Shown here one piece after another: positions 11,422 to 23,491 of a DNA stretch of 64,000 nt. This DNA is from Pseudofabraea citricarpa (lineage: Eukaryota > Ascomycota > Leotiomycetes > Helotiales > Dermateaceae): positions 1,302,001-1,366,000 of the forward strand of contig JAPWGK010000011.1 in the NCBI GenBank assembly GCA_029641185.1, given 5' to 3'. Numbering within the stretch: the stretch's first letter is position 1; each line of letters starts with the position of its first letter. Made by a program: the position numbers and the translations under genes. The notes beneath the pieces were generated by a model, which was given only the letters and a program-made list of their open reading frames with translations, had not been told where the DNA came from and made no database searches.

Positions 11422-12069
11422 ATGACTTCTATTCTACCCCCGTTTCCGAGGTTTGTCATGACGGTCTTCGAGCCAATCTCTCTGTGAGTCTGGAACCTAC
11501 CCGACCCAACTCGACCTGCTGGACAGTGATGAGCGACCTCCTGACCTTGGCAGAATCGCTGGATCTGTAGCACCATTCATCTCTGCTGAATGGTTCATCG
11601 CCGAGCAGATTCCTCAGTCCTCGCAAGTTTCAATCACAGAAAATTCTCGAATGGGTATGTCTCCGCCTATGCAAGGCGCCGGATGTACTGACTGGCTATC
11701 TCGGTCCATAGTTGCATTGCAGTTGGGTAATATATATCTCCTTTTAATGATGGTGGGAGTGGTACGAACCCCCAGGAGCGCTGATAATTGTATTTCTAAA
11801 GTGTTTAGGGTGTATTATCCTCAACAAAGGAAGCCAAGGTCGTCAGAAACTACGTTATTGCCTTATGGATTGCAGATTTCGGACACGTAGCTGCTACCTA
11901 TTACGTCCTTGGATATGACTGCTTCATGAACGTAACCGCGTGGAATGCAATGACATGGGGAAATGTTGGTGCTACTGCCTTTTTGTTCCTCACGCGCTCG
12001 GCGTATCTCATGGGTCTATTTGGTGCAGATCGTCAACCCACCCTGGATAAAGCTGAGAAGACTCACTGA
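11422..12069 (+). CDS. Small fungal integral membrane protein (DUF7704-like), 157 aa
   Basis: Exons 11422..11483, 11554..11654, 11712..11761, 11809..12069; phases fit. The start MTSILPPFPRFVMTVFEPISL and a C-terminal FLTRSAYLMGLFG are, from memory, typical of a small uncharacterised membrane-protein family in filamentous ascomycetes. About four hydrophobic helices can be seen: ~10-30, ~55-72, ~82-100 and ~125-145. The conserved-looking NYVIALWIADFGHVAATYYVLGYD and WNAMTWGNVGA lie between helices. Function unknown. I am sure of the exon model because four short exons rejoin one hydrophobic frame; the family name is less sure. Confidence 0.8.
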
Positions 12070-12480
12070 AAAACATTAGGCACTCGTTGGGAAGGCTTTT
12101 TGGGGCAAGCCTTGAAGGGATTGATTTGTGTACTTTATTAGCTTTTAGATGCTATTTGAGATGGTTCAATTGTGTAGATTCCTTTCTTCATAAGCTACTA
12201 GAAGTCATCGATTCAAATGAGCATACAACCTTCCATGTTAGCTGATTGTGGTGATTATAGGTACTTACCTACTATGCAATTGATCGACATGTCAGGTATG
12301 TCATACATACAAGCCTCTAGGTACTAACTTGATGTGATATAAATGCACTACCTATCGAGCCCATCGACCAGGTATCAGAAGCAGACTTCAAATTCAAGAG
12401 TACTGTACTCTGTACCCCCAAGACTTCTGTTCTCAGCGATAATTTTGACCTTGGACTCTGCTCGTTTAGCTACAATCAAG
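12070..12480. other. Intergenic region
   Basis: No gene seen. It contains repeated TAGGTACTTACCTA-type and GTACTGTACTCTGTAC simple motifs near 12,260-12,410. Confidence 0.5.
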
Positions 12481-13110
12481 GCGATTTATGAAAAACGAGA
12501 AAAATAACTCTCATTCTCATCAGGAAACAGACTATCTAAAATTGATGGTTTGCAAACCAGGTGATCACGCGCTCGATTTAGCTTGCGGGACTGGGGCCAT
12601 CACCATTCCGTGTAAGGCAGCTGGCTCAATTGGCAGGTCATTTAGAATCGGTATAAGCAAGGACAGTATCTCAATTACTTCCCAGAAGGCACATTCTCAA
12701 GGCCTCAAAACTGTTCATTCCCCATGATATCGTCTCGTTAGATGTTATGGGCTCGGAGCCGGAAAGTTTAAACATCATTACCTATGCCTCACTCAGCATT
12801 TGTAGGCTCGGTTCTTAAAACCCGGGGGTCGGCGTAGGCGATGTCTATTCGGGGTCGTAGCTAAGCAATTGCACCTCTCGATGCCCTGCAATTGGACAAG
12901 GCTGTCGTCGTTAGAGGGCATCGCAAAGTTGCTATCTGATGCTGGCATGGATACAGGGGAGAGCTTCATATCCCATGATTATGGCGGGATACAACTTGAC
13001 GCTCCGTGTATCTGCAACAGTTTAGTCTTCCAGAACGGCTGGTCCGAAGATATTCTGCTCTGAGTTCGAAAGAGTCGCTGGAACAGGCGGACGGTTGATG
13101 AGGAGCTTCG
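12480..13110 (+). pseudogene. Decayed class I SAM-dependent methyltransferase
   Basis: The frame from 12,488 reads KPGDHALDLACGTGAITIP, the SAM-binding motif I of UbiE-like methyltransferases, then a degraded GISKDSISI (motif II-like) before stopping at 12,727. Shifting frame near 12,722 gives HDIVSLDV.. and IITYAS, which look like motifs III-IV, then stops appear. A third stretch (about 12,870-13,060) reads ..GIAKLLSDAGMDTGESFISHDYGG.., like the C-terminal part of the same fold. So homology continues across at least two frameshifts and several stops. I infer a dead gene copy rather than a spliced gene, because no intron set removes all breaks. Confidence 0.6.
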
Positions 13111-14036
13111 TTTCTATACAGCAGGTTCGTAGAAAAGACAATTTGTTAAGCCTCCTCAATGATGCTCGCTACCATAACATCACATGATCCAAATGCAGGG
13201 AGTGGACGGGATGCTGCTGCGAGGGAGCTCTTCCATCTTCCAGCAACGTCGCGAGAAACAACCCACCCTCTTCACCAACGCCAGCGACAGCAACGTCGCA
13301 AATCCGAACTCGACGCCTCCTTGTGGCAGATAGATGGCATTTGGGTCTTACCCAAAGAATTCAATCTAGGCAGCCTCATTTCGCCAAACCGAGACTGAAC
13401 GCGCCGACACCTGCGACATCCGAATTACCTGCCTCCGCAATCTTCGGATAGGGAACACAAGGCTGGGGGTTTTCTTGCTTCGAATTCAGGAAGTGAAGGG
13501 GAAATTGGGGCAGCGATATTCTTGCAACTGATCTACCATTTCACTTTCAAGTCGTGGGGCACTTTTGTTACTTCTCTCACTTGCCACTTTTGGCATTGGC
13601 TCTTGAACCTACAAAGGCTTCACGTCTTCCCTGTACCGGTCACAGACTTTGTCTCTACAAGATTGACAGCACAGAGCTTCATCTTCATCTTCCTCTCCAT
13701 TTGTCTGCATCTGCCACAGAAGGCTATCAGACTGAACCCAAGTTCTTCAAGCATTTTTGACGGTTTAAGGAGTGTACGTATTCATTGAGTTCTATTCCAT
13801 CATGTATTCTCAGATCAATTCGATGCCAGGAAGCGTCGAGATCTCGCTCAGTGCTCTTATAACATTTTCACGCGCTGATGCTGCTGTTGCTGTCTTACAG
13901 AACCCCGTATTTACTGTTGAATAGTATCAAGTCAAGCTGCCAATAAGAAATTGCATTTTCAAACCCCAAGCTCAAAGCTCAAAGAAGCAGACGGTCTTCA
14001 CACCGGCCCTGTGCTGTTAGAAACGCAACAACCATC
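13111..14036. other. Intergenic / 5' region of the CFIm68-like gene
   Basis: No recognisable protein. Open frames are short and biased by low complexity. It probably includes the promoter and 5' UTR of the gene starting at 14,037. Confidence 0.45.
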
Positions 14037-15586
14037 ATGGCTGACGACGAATTCGATATCGACATTTACGGCGATACCAACGCTGAACCCGATGTCCCCT
14101 TCAAGAAAGACGAAGAGGGTGATGTAAAAATTGAAGGTATCGAACCTACGCATGATGGCCCTCCAGATACCAACGGGACAGCCAACGGCACCAAGCACGA
14201 GGAGGAAGAGGAAGACGATGACTATGTAGATATTAAGGTCGGCAATACTGAGCCTAATAGAATGAGCGGGCAGCAGCAGATAAAGAGCACAGACGAATCA
14301 GGCCAGGATCATCTTACAATACCGAAACAGGCACCGCAGCAACAAGGCGTGAAGAGGAAAGAGGGCTCTGATGACCGTGCTATAGATCCCGGTGCAACCA
14401 CCGCACTCCTGATATCCGATCTAAATTGGTGGAATACTGACGATGATGTCCGTGGTTGGGTCAACCAGGCCCAGGTTGAAGATGAGCTGAAGGACATCAC
14501 CTTTTCTGAGCATAAAGTTAACGGGAAGAGTAAAGGGTTAGTAGTTATCCACTCGGTCGGCTCGCATGTCCATACTTTTCTGACTCTTCTTCCTTTAGGC
14601 AAGCATATGTCGAATTTACATCTCAACAAGCAGCCACAGCCGCAAAACATAAGATAGACGCTTTTGGTGATGGGCAGCAGTACGTGAAGAAGCATACGGT
14701 TACCTACTCTAATCCAAATGTGAACCCCTTCCGAACGCTACCCAAGGACGCTCCAATGCGTGCAGGTAAAGATGGTCAGAACAACCGAGCCGCACCTGGT
14801 AATTACAACAATGATCGTGGTAACCAAAATGGATCCAATGGCAACTTTGGTGGCAATTTCCGTGGTCGTACGCCTGGCTACAATGCTTCTCGCGGTAACA
14901 TGAACAACGGCAATTTCAGTCGCAATTTTTCGAATCCTGGCATGGGTAATATGGCTGCTAGTGGCTTCCAGGCCCCTATGAATACTTTCCAAGGAAATGC
15001 CATGGCACATCAATTCGGCGGGTTCAACCGAGGCGGTATGATGGGTAGTATGCGAGGTGGTCCTGGGGGTATGAGGGGTGCGCGAGGGGGTATGGGCAAT
15101 GGCATGAACAATATGATGCCTATGGGCGGGATGCCAATGGGTGGTATGGCTGGCGGAATGGGGGGGATGGGGCCTATGAACATGGGGCAGATGGGTGGAG
15201 GCATGCCAGGTACGACTAACTCCAACTCAAAACAGGGTACTTCTGGCGCAGATTCTGCGTATGGCAAGGTCCATACTCCAGCATTAAATACTGTGCCAAG
15301 CCTTCATTCCTCATTCCAAACAACACATCCTCACTACCATAGCTGGTCAGTGCGGTCGTCAGATCAGGCTATCCATCCTAGTATTGGGCACTGGCCTATT
15401 TACAACGCTCAAATGCCCAAAAATGTTACGCATGGAGGTCGCCAGGCTAAATTATACCAAAATTATACAGGCGCGGGCAGTTTTCCAGGTCTGCAACCTC
15501 ACTTCAATCCTGCTTTTTTCCAACAGAACCAAGCTGCTGGAGACTGGCAAAATCCCCACGGCGCGAAACGACCACGACCAGAGTGA
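14037..15586 (+). CDS. RRM protein resembling cleavage factor Im 68/59-kDa subunit (CPSF6/7)
   Basis: Exons 14037..14536 and 14599..15586; 495 aa. The N-terminus is acidic. An RRM covers residues ~117-205 and spans the intron: RNP2-like ALLISDLNWWNTDDDVRGWV and, after splicing, KGQAYVEFTSQQAAT (RNP1-like). The tryptophan pair in RNP2 is characteristic of CFIm68/CPSF6, which helps choose poly(A) sites. Downstream the chain is Asn/Gly-rich and then very Gly/Met-rich (about 15,030-15,230), and ends NPHGAKRPRPE. The stretch 15,260-15,450 is less conserved-looking and could hide a further intron. RRM assignment is firm; CFIm identity is inferred. Confidence 0.8.
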
Positions 15587-16250
15587 GTGTACTCTGCCTT
15601 TCCACGAACTTAGGTAGGTATAGCATGGGCTATAGTTCATCTTTCGCACACCACCACGGCTGTATCGATTACATGATGTAGGGGCGTCAAGGGCGTTGGG
15701 TTTTAAAAACAGTTAAGAGTTACCGAAATGGGTGAACATCCCTCTCTCTCTTCTTGCCTGTAGTTCTCTATTGTACAATATAGGCGCCTGCAGGGGTGAT
15801 AATTATGGATCGTTGTTTTGCATCTACTGGCCATCATGTCACAATTTACATACCACCAAGGCTGGTTTGATATTCAGAGAAGTGCGCCAGGGTACGGATG
15901 ATTCTGGATATATATCTTTCTCCTTGCGGAGAGGAGATAGCACAATGCCCAACTCTGAGCACTTGACCATGACTTGATCATGTTCTGTCACAAATTATGC
16001 CCTTGGGGTGCACATTTCATTCGTGTAGGTGCTTTCCTGAATCACGTTTGGCAAAGATGCTCCTGCCGGTTCGCCATGCAGTTGCCACCTCTTCTCTCTC
16101 CCTGTTTATCTACCTACTTAGGTAGTGTATTATGTCCTTCGAACCTATCACCACAAAACAAACATTCGAGCTTCGGTAGCTTTATGTATTCCTATTGCCC
16201 CAGATACATGAGCGATTGATGCTTTCGGTTCCAACCAACATTAGGATATC
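15587..16250. other. Intergenic region
   Basis: No supported gene. It contains TAGGTAGGTA (15,612-15,622) and CTACCTACTTAGGTAG (about 16,111-16,126) motifs. Confidence 0.5.
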
Positions 16251-19016
16251 ATGGCCTTAACACCTGCCATTGATGATAGCGAGCGCAGTAACTTCTATGC
16301 CCTTCTTGCTCTCTCGTTTTTTCTTCTAGGCCTCTGCGCTCTCTTTGCAGGCTTGACACTGGCTACTTGTAGTCTGGACATAACATGGCTTGAGATTACA
16401 TCTATCACCGCCAGGTCCAAACGGAGGTACAATAACTCTGACGAACACTGCCTCACTCGGGTACTGACATCGCATAGGGCTCAAGCGCGCGCAATACTGA
16501 ATATTAGACGCCATCATAGCTGGATGCTCTGTGGGTAGAAGTGGATTGACTGCTCAAGGAGGGAGTATACTTACGGGTTTCTAGGCTCCCTCGTCATTTG
16601 CTCAGTTGCCTGTGGTGAAGCATTCCCTATCACCATGAAAGAGATGTTGATAAATAAACCGCCGTGGTTAATTGTCTTGGTCTCAACTCTGTTCATCGCT
16701 ATATTTGGCGAAATTCTTCCTCAGACAATCATACCAAGAAAAGCATTGGCTTGGGCATATCGATTTAGACCAGTCATATGGTTTTGCATGGCGCTTACAA
16801 TATTCCTCAGCTATCCAATCAGCTGGTTGATCGATAGGCTCAACGGAAATTTCGAAGAGCATGCAGTTTTTAGCAATTCAGCCCTGGCCATTCTTATCAG
16901 CTTTCACACCAAGAGAGGCGGCCGTGGAGGAAAATTGAGGGAATCGACAGCTAAAATAATGATAGGTGCATTGGAGTTGGATCATTGCCGGATTGGAGGA
17001 GAATTTACGAGAATCCCCTACACGAACGACGAAGAAATGGCGATCGAAACGGACCTCGAGAAAGCTGAGGGTTTAAATACCCAGGCTATTTATACAAGGT
17101 GGTCGTCGGTACACACAGTCAACATTAATGATCGTGTTGATAGTACATTTTTGAAGAAGGTAACAAGCTGGAATTACAGTCGCATACCAGTGATTGGTGA
17201 TTGTCGCTCTGAAAGCGACAATTTAGATATGTCGAGCTCCAGTTGGGCCGGTAATAAGATCTTCGGATTTCTACATGTCAAGGTCAGTCATAATAAGCTT
17301 ATCCAACTTGTACACCATGTCATTGATGCAAAATAGAATCTCATTGGTATCGATATGAAGGACAAACCAGATCGACAAACTGGCTTACTTGTGAAAGACC
17401 TGTCGATATACCCGTTGCCAATTGTGCGAGATGATATGGAGGTCATAAAATTACTTAGCCAATTCCAGCTAGGCATGGCCAGGTGCGTGCATAGTCCAAC
17501 CCTTGGTTCTTGCTCTGATCTGGCTCAGAATGGCAATTGTAGTACATGCGGAAGAGAATGTGGCGTATGAAGAATACTGGGAAACTGATTTTCTAGAAGC
17601 AGCATTGAGGAGCACAAAACCTCTTCCACAGCGAGAGCGGATTTTCGGAATTAGATCACCACCACCAATTGGTCTCATAACGTATGATGATATTATTAGC
17701 AGGTGGGTGTCTTTTTATTATTTCCTGGCGATCTACTGCTAATAGCTGGGCTAACACATTGCAGGCTACTGCAGAAGAGAAGCTATGACGAGAAGGACTT
17801 CTTTGATCGTGGCTTGAATAACATGGTATCTACTAAACTCCAGGCCATGGCAGCTCAAGTGCACCCATCTGATGCAGAATATAAAAGAAAAGACTCAGGC
17901 AGTCCTGGGACTCCTAGTTATGGAGAAGACGCACATTCACCTCGTCGACGTCATCATCTTCATGTTGCACACAGTGGACCAAAAGAAATGTGCAAAGATG
18001 AACGTAATACCGACGCTGGTAATTCACGGCCAGTCGGGCTGCTAAGTGCAGAACATGCTCAAAGTTCTCTGCTTCCCAGTCAGAGGCATAATTCGGTGAA
18101 AGATGACGGCATAGATATGAGTCAGGAACGCGAGGAGCGTGAAGTCGGAGGACTAGATGGAACCCGTGAAGGGGCTATAGTCAAGTTGCGGCGGGGGAAT
18201 GAAGAAAGCTCCTATACCATGAACAGCCAGGGAGGCTTCCATGGCAGTAACAGCTCTGGGAAATCAATCGGCAACCATTTATTCTTCAGTACGGAGGATT
18301 TAGCAGAACTTGGAGAATATCCGACTCCCTTTCCACGAGACCGTGGACAATCCTCTTTAGGTTTGAGGATGGCTAGCATGCCGTCACGCCAGCCAATTTC
18401 AATTGTACCTCAGATAGGAAAGGCTCAGCGTCGAAGTACGAGTGGCATGCTTTCGCCCAAACTTCCAAATTTTCGACGGGTAACTCCCTTCTCTCGATAT
18501 ACTTACTCGAGTTACGAGAGGCAGAATGTCAACGAGCCAAAGAATTTCGACTTGAAGTTGCCTTTTGCTCCGCTTGTCATCCCAGAATTGCCAGGCGAAC
18601 TCCCACCTCCGAAGTACACGCTCAGAAACGATGAATTTGAAGTGCGCAACATGACCCAGCAGGATAAGTCGGAGGGAGATGCTACCAGGGATAGTGGTGA
18701 GATACTTTCTGTGACTTCGTGGGACTTTAGTGATTTTGAGGATGGTTCAGCTCATGTGGGAGACCATGGAGTAATTGCCAGTAGTTCTACGTACGAACTT
18801 GCAGTGGTGGTCCGTGAACCAGAGAATGCGGACCATTATGATCCTCAAATAGTACCACACAGGCATGTTAGCATAAACAGTGGAAACAGTGGTAGCTGTG
18901 TTCCTCAACGGGAGAAGAGCTTTCATGACGATCGAGCTTTGCTGCCTAGTCAGCGCAGAAGGTTACCACGCAGTGCTGAAATTGGTGGAGCGAGAAGCAT
19001 TAGCTTATGGTTTTAG
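16251..19016 (+). CDS. CNNM/DUF21-family membrane protein (Mam3-like), 832 aa
   Basis: Exons 16251..16426, 16478..16530, 16585..17282, 17337..17482, 17529..17702, 17765..19016; phases fit throughout. The N-terminal ~200 residues form a DUF21 (CNNM transmembrane) domain with about four helices: LALSFFLLGLCALFAGLTLA, then SLVICSVACGEAFPITM, then IVLVSTLFIAIFGEILPQ (the characteristic GEI.PQ motif), then IWFCMALTIFLSYPISW. A cytosolic region follows with LLVKDLSIYPLPIV and GLITYDDIIS, corresponding to the CBS-pair region though strongly diverged. The last ~420 residues are Ser-rich and disordered. CNNM proteins act in Mg2+ and divalent-cation homeostasis; yeast Mam3 also affects mitochondria. 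Family confident, substrate inferred. Confidence 0.85.
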
Positions 19017-19144
19017 TTAGAGATGCATGGCTGGTCCCTTGACTGATGATAGTAATGGACTAGAAAGGTGTTTAGCCTGCCTCTAAAGACATATGCCTGT
19101 AAGGTGTCATGATCGAGCTCAGAAATACATTCCTTTGGACGTTT

Positions 19145-20379
19145 TCATTTTTTTATTCGGTTGATAGCACCTTGTAGTAATGTTAGTATCTGTTTCCAAC
19201 GCCGATGCAATGTCTCCCGCTGGCACTCGAATCCGACTTCTAACGTAGAAAATTGGCCAATTGTCTCTAGAACATCCTTTTTGTAAGCCTCAAGTATCTG
19301 TAGCAGTTCTTGGTTGGTTTTTGACTGGTCGCTAATTCCGTCGTCGGACCCATTAACAAATCTCTTCCAGGCATTTGGTGGGAGGCACAACAATCGCAGG
19401 ACTACCTCAGTGCGATAACATATCTCCTCCTCGTCTAGGACATATTTCCCGAGAAATCCTGCATCTTCCAGCTGTTCCTTCTGAGAAGAAGATAACCTCA
19501 ACAAGATGTAAGCATCAAGTCTCACTTGATCCCATTTATTATCCTCGAGTATAAAGCCATATTCTGCAAGTAGGAAGTCATTGCTATGTGCACCATAACT
19601 AATGTTGACTTCGGCACCTTTCTCAATGGTTCTATTTGTTGTAATCCTGTATCCGTTCGGACTGAATTCGACCTCGCAGCCCTCTTCAGCATGATTGAAA
19701 TAATCAGCGAAGGGATTCAGCGCCATACAGTCATCTCTTGCGGGAGGTTTCTTTGTCTTCCCAACGAGGAAATAAAAGGTTCTTGTGTTCACGACCAACC
19801 AGTTGTAGAGGTAGTCCTCATCAGACATTTTAGGAAATGCTGCAGAGACAGCACTCCAATCGGCCTGGAGCTTGGTCTTTTGGTTTCCCAGTAGTGACCT
19901 TGCTTCATAGGGCAGCAAAGCTTGCAAGTCTTCATGCCACATTAATGGCATCGATTCCTCGAAGTCTCTCCTGCTTGGCAGTACAGCTCGCCACAGGGCG
20001 CGGTTTGGGGACTTATCCAAAGTGAGATCCGCCGCTAGCAGACCATGGACAGTGATTTTCCCAACTAAGTTGGAAGTACTTCTTGGAACTGTGCGCACTG
20101 TGCGCAAAGCACTTAGAGGAACTGTAAGTATTGTATCTCCAGCCTGTTACTAGGTCAGTAGGCATTTGCGACAAGATTCTCCTACATAATATCCACGAGC
20201 AACAGGTAATAAAACAAGTCCAAATTAGAAAAATATAACTTTAGAAATAGGTTATTTACCTCGTGCCTCTTTTTAGCGATTATGCCAAGCCCTTTGCCAG
20301 GAAACTTATGGGCAGCGATACCGTTGATATCGACGCCTTGAGCGATAGCCCATTGAGTGAATTCTTTATGGATATCCAT
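19145..20379 (-). CDS. SET-domain protein lysine methyltransferase (RuBisCO-LSMT/SETD-like)
   Basis: Exons complement(20260..20379, 19145..20143), intron 20144-20259; 372 aa. SET signatures are GKGLGIIAKKRHEAGDTILTVP at the N-terminus (rejoined across the intron), NPFADYFNHAEEGCEVEF and ISYGAHSNDFLLAEYGFIL, which supply the SAM- and substrate-binding core. The C-terminal ~130 residues resemble the helical LSMT substrate-binding domain. The family methylates non-histone proteins such as ribosomal or elongation factors. It ends 128 bp from the convergent CNNM gene. Substrate unknown. Confidence 0.85.
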
Positions 20380-21060
20380 AGCTATATCCGCTCTCTTGCG
20401 AGATATCTACAAATGAAGCAGACTTTATCGACTTGAAAAGGGTATTCGGATGGGGAGTGGTGTGTGCACGGGGTGTGGGTTGGATGAGGATGAAGAGAAT
20501 CTGTAAGTGCTCTAGCTTCTTATTACGGGTCACCTGATAATACGTGAGTTTAGCGCTTCCCCGGTCAACGTAAATGCTGCTTCTCCAGTCTCTTTCGAGG
20601 TCAAGGGTTTCTCTTCTTCCGCAGCTTTTTATTACCTGCTATTCATTCTTGGGTACATGATGCGATGCGTAAAATGACAAATCAATTGTAATTTAAAAAA
20701 TATCTTCAAATACATAAATAGATCGATTTATCTGATAATCATATTTTGATTTGATTCAGTATATACACACTGAAGAATTAAACGACGTTTATACTTATTA
20801 TCATATTAAACGCGATGTTGTAAAAGTGACAGCGTTGTCCGAACGACTTGATTGTTGGAAAAAACCAGCTAGTATTAACAACGACCTAGCACATGGTCAC
20901 AGCTACATATTTATGATGGATACAAGGTATATACTCTATTGGATATCACAAAACGCCGGTCGCTAATGATCTAGTGGTACAAATACAAAGTTTACAACAA
21001 AGGTGGTTACAAGAAATGACAATACCTCATACAATGCCTTGGTAAGAGCAGATATACCAT
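20380..21060. other. Intergenic region with an AT-rich tract
   Basis: No gene. About 20,680-20,830 is markedly AT-rich compared with the flanks but still has CpA and TpG, so it need not be RIP-derived. Confidence 0.5.
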
Positions 21061-22479
21061 CTACAGATCCGATTCCGCAAATGGGATCTCTTGGCCCAGT
21101 CGTCGACTCATGATTCCCTGCTTTCCCTTGACCAGTGCGAGCATCATCTCATTGTGAGGACAAGCAATCCCTAAATCATTCGCCCTCCTGATCAGATAAC
21201 CCGTCGAGTAATCAATGTCAGTCTTTTTACCACTCTGGACAAGATGCAGTATCGCCGTCTTGCCCTTCCCCATCTTTGCAAGAGTAGAAAATAGAACGGC
21301 CTCGAGTTTCTTGGTGCTAAACTCGCTCTCGGGATTCGGCATATAGCGCGCCTCCGGGAGGGCGAGAAGAATGGTTGATATCTCACTCAGCAGGAGTTTG
21401 GTGGTCCGTAACACATGGTAGCTAAACATGAAATCTTCATTATTGCAACCAAAAACCACCGACAATGTGTCAATCACGGCGCGGATGCTAAGCCTTTGAA
21501 GATGCATCTCTAGATAAGTGTAGTTGCTGAATCCAATAGCATCGAGTGCAGGAGAGCGTGTCAAAACCCGCATGAGGTAGGTAGAGGTTGGTGTACTCGC
21601 ACTCCAGCCAGAATCTACTGCTCTAACGAGTGGCCCATTCACGAGTGTATTTGTACTCTGAGCTACTGCCGTTCGAGGGAGCATGGTGAGGAACAGTTTT
21701 CCCGGTGATTGTTGAATTAAAGAGAAGTTGCCCTCTTGGCGGTTCGGCACAATTAAATGGGATATGGCACCTAGAATGTAATTAGGCCGTTGGGCCGGGT
21801 TGGGAAAGACAAACGAATTGACATCTTCGACAATGCCAAGGCCATCATTGATGAAGCATATCGTCGAAAACGACCGTAGCCGATGTTTAATTGCAGATAG
21901 AGCCGGAATCGCCGCATATCCGTGTGCAGTAACAACTAAATGCTCTATGACGTTACTTTCTTTGGGGACTCTCCCCTTTGATGCATTGTTGTAGCGTAGG
22001 TTTGAGAGCGTCGAAGAGGACTCAAGCGTAATTCCTGGCATTTCTTCGATCTGGTTATTTTTGAACAGCCTGAGAACCTGGCCCGTATCGTACCATTCCT
22101 GTGCAATCAATGGATGATGGACAAATAAAATTATTGAAGGTGCGTCCGGGATGCCTGCGAGAGAGTGTGCAATGAATTTTCCAATGGGATTAGTGCCCAG
22201 GACATGAACGGTTCGGTGCATAGGTCGTAACGAATCTACCCGACGAGTTTGGAGGTTATTTTCCCAGTCTGGATCACAGGTCCCTGGTGCCTCCGCATTA
22301 TCAGATTCGCCCAGGGAATCATCGGACACGTTGGCACTCAGTGGACTCTCGTAGAAAAAGTCTTCGGATCGCATCTGCTGGTCCTCCTCGCCGTGGCGCG
22401 TAGTCCCAGGGTCTGCTTCATTTCGTATTTCCCCTGCCTGCTTTGGTGTCCGTAAAACTCTCGACCCTTCTGCACTCAT
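21061..22479 (-). CDS. Ketopantoate-reductase-like (PanE/ApbA) protein, Cbs2-type
   Basis: Starting at the first in-frame ATG (22,479) the protein has 472 aa. A Rossmann-type start, TVHVLGTNPIGKFIAHSLAG, is followed by the PanE-like body and a C-terminal helical domain (RLSIRAVIDTLSVVFGCNN..). The frame stays open upstream to about 22,940, so an N-terminal extension from a GTG or from an unseen upstream exon is possible. Filamentous fungi carry several such proteins annotated as 2-dehydropantoate 2-reductase; yeast Cbs2, a mitochondrial translation activator, belongs to the same fold group. The catalytic Lys/Glu pair is not obvious, so a non-enzymatic role is possible. Confidence 0.75.
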   Translation of the reverse strand: MSAEGSRVLRTPKQAGEIRNEADPGTTRHGEEDQQMRSEDFFYESPLSANVSDDSLGESDNAEAPGTCDPDWENNLQTRRVDSLRPMHRTVHVLGTNPIGKFIAHSLAGIPDAPSIILFVHHPLIAQEWYDTGQVLRLFKNNQIEEMPGITLESSSTLSNLRYNNASKGRVPKESNVIEHLVVTAHGYAAIPALSAIKHRLRSFSTICFINDGLGIVEDVNSFVFPNPAQRPNYILGAISHLIVPNRQEGNFSLIQQSPGKLFLTMLPRTAVAQSTNTLVNGPLVRAVDSGWSASTPTSTYLMRVLTRSPALDAIGFSNYTYLEMHLQRLSIRAVIDTLSVVFGCNNEDFMFSYHVLRTTKLLLSEISTILLALPEARYMPNPESEFSTKKLEAVLFSTLAKMGKGKTAILHLVQSGKKTDIDYSTGYLIRRANDLGIACPHNEMMLALVKGKQGIMSRRLGQEIPFAESDL

Positions 22480-23491
22480 GATGCTATCCGTGTGGTAGGT
22501 TTCCACCGACTGTAGACTTGCAGCCTCATCTTCCTTTACCGCACTTCTGTTCTCATTCGTAGATGCATCTGCTTCGTGTGGAGTCTGTGTCGGCGAGTCC
22601 TCCTGACCATCCCCGCCATTTGATATTCCCAATCCTGCATGCCTCTCTCTCTTTTCATATCCTACACCAGCCGTGTCGTGCGAAGTGTTCAAAATGCCCC
22701 ATTTCCCATACGCCCGTCTGTTGAACACTCTGCCATTTCTATGTATATCTTTGTCGCCGGCCAATGTTTTGTGCTTCCGACGGGGCCACCAAAAACTTCC
22801 AGCGTGTATCGAGTAGGAATGAGTGGCCACCCGGCCCACATGGATGTTATTGTGGTGCCATGAGAAGTTACGAGATATTTGATCAAACACCCGTAACGGC
22901 GGACGGCCGCAGATTAGTAAAGACAGGATGAATAGCTATTGACGATTATTGAATTCGTCTCATGGCAGACATGTAGTCTAGATATGAAAGGGTGTTCACC
23001 ACACAACGCCGCAACTCTCAGGACTGCTAAGCATACATCTGAGCCGTCGAAGGAAGTAAGGCAGTCGAAGATAGATACAAGGAAGCAGAGCACGCAAGTG
23101 CAGGCAAAATACAAGAGCCAGATAGTGCTGTCCGCCCTAGAATGGAAATAGTGGTGGTGGCAGTAGTGGTGATGATGCGAATGGCAGACAAAACAAAGCC
23201 AGGTAGAAGACGTCAAGACTCAGGGAGCAGCTCTCGCCGGAGAGGCGATTCGACTTTTTTGAGAATCTGCTTTAGTAGATCCGGAATGATCCCTGCACAC
23301 CTTTTCAACCAATCCCATCTGCTGCGTTAAACCCAGCAGCTAATTCAGCCAATCCGACCAATCTTAATTGGCCAGCCCCGTTATCTCCTGTCAGCCGCGA
23401 CCACAGCCTCGGGAGAAATCTTCCCAACTACTGCCAGACTCACCTACCATCCCACCATCCCACCATCCCACCATCAGCAGGTTGCAGCGAT
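22480..23491. other. 5' region shared by the Cbs2-like and Lrp1-like genes
   Basis: The minus-strand frame remains open over 22,480-22,940 (possible N-terminal extension). Closer to the plus-strand gene, an 8-bp repeat (CATCCCAC, about 3.5 copies) lies at about 23,447-23,475, just before its ATG. No other gene seen. Confidence 0.5.
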
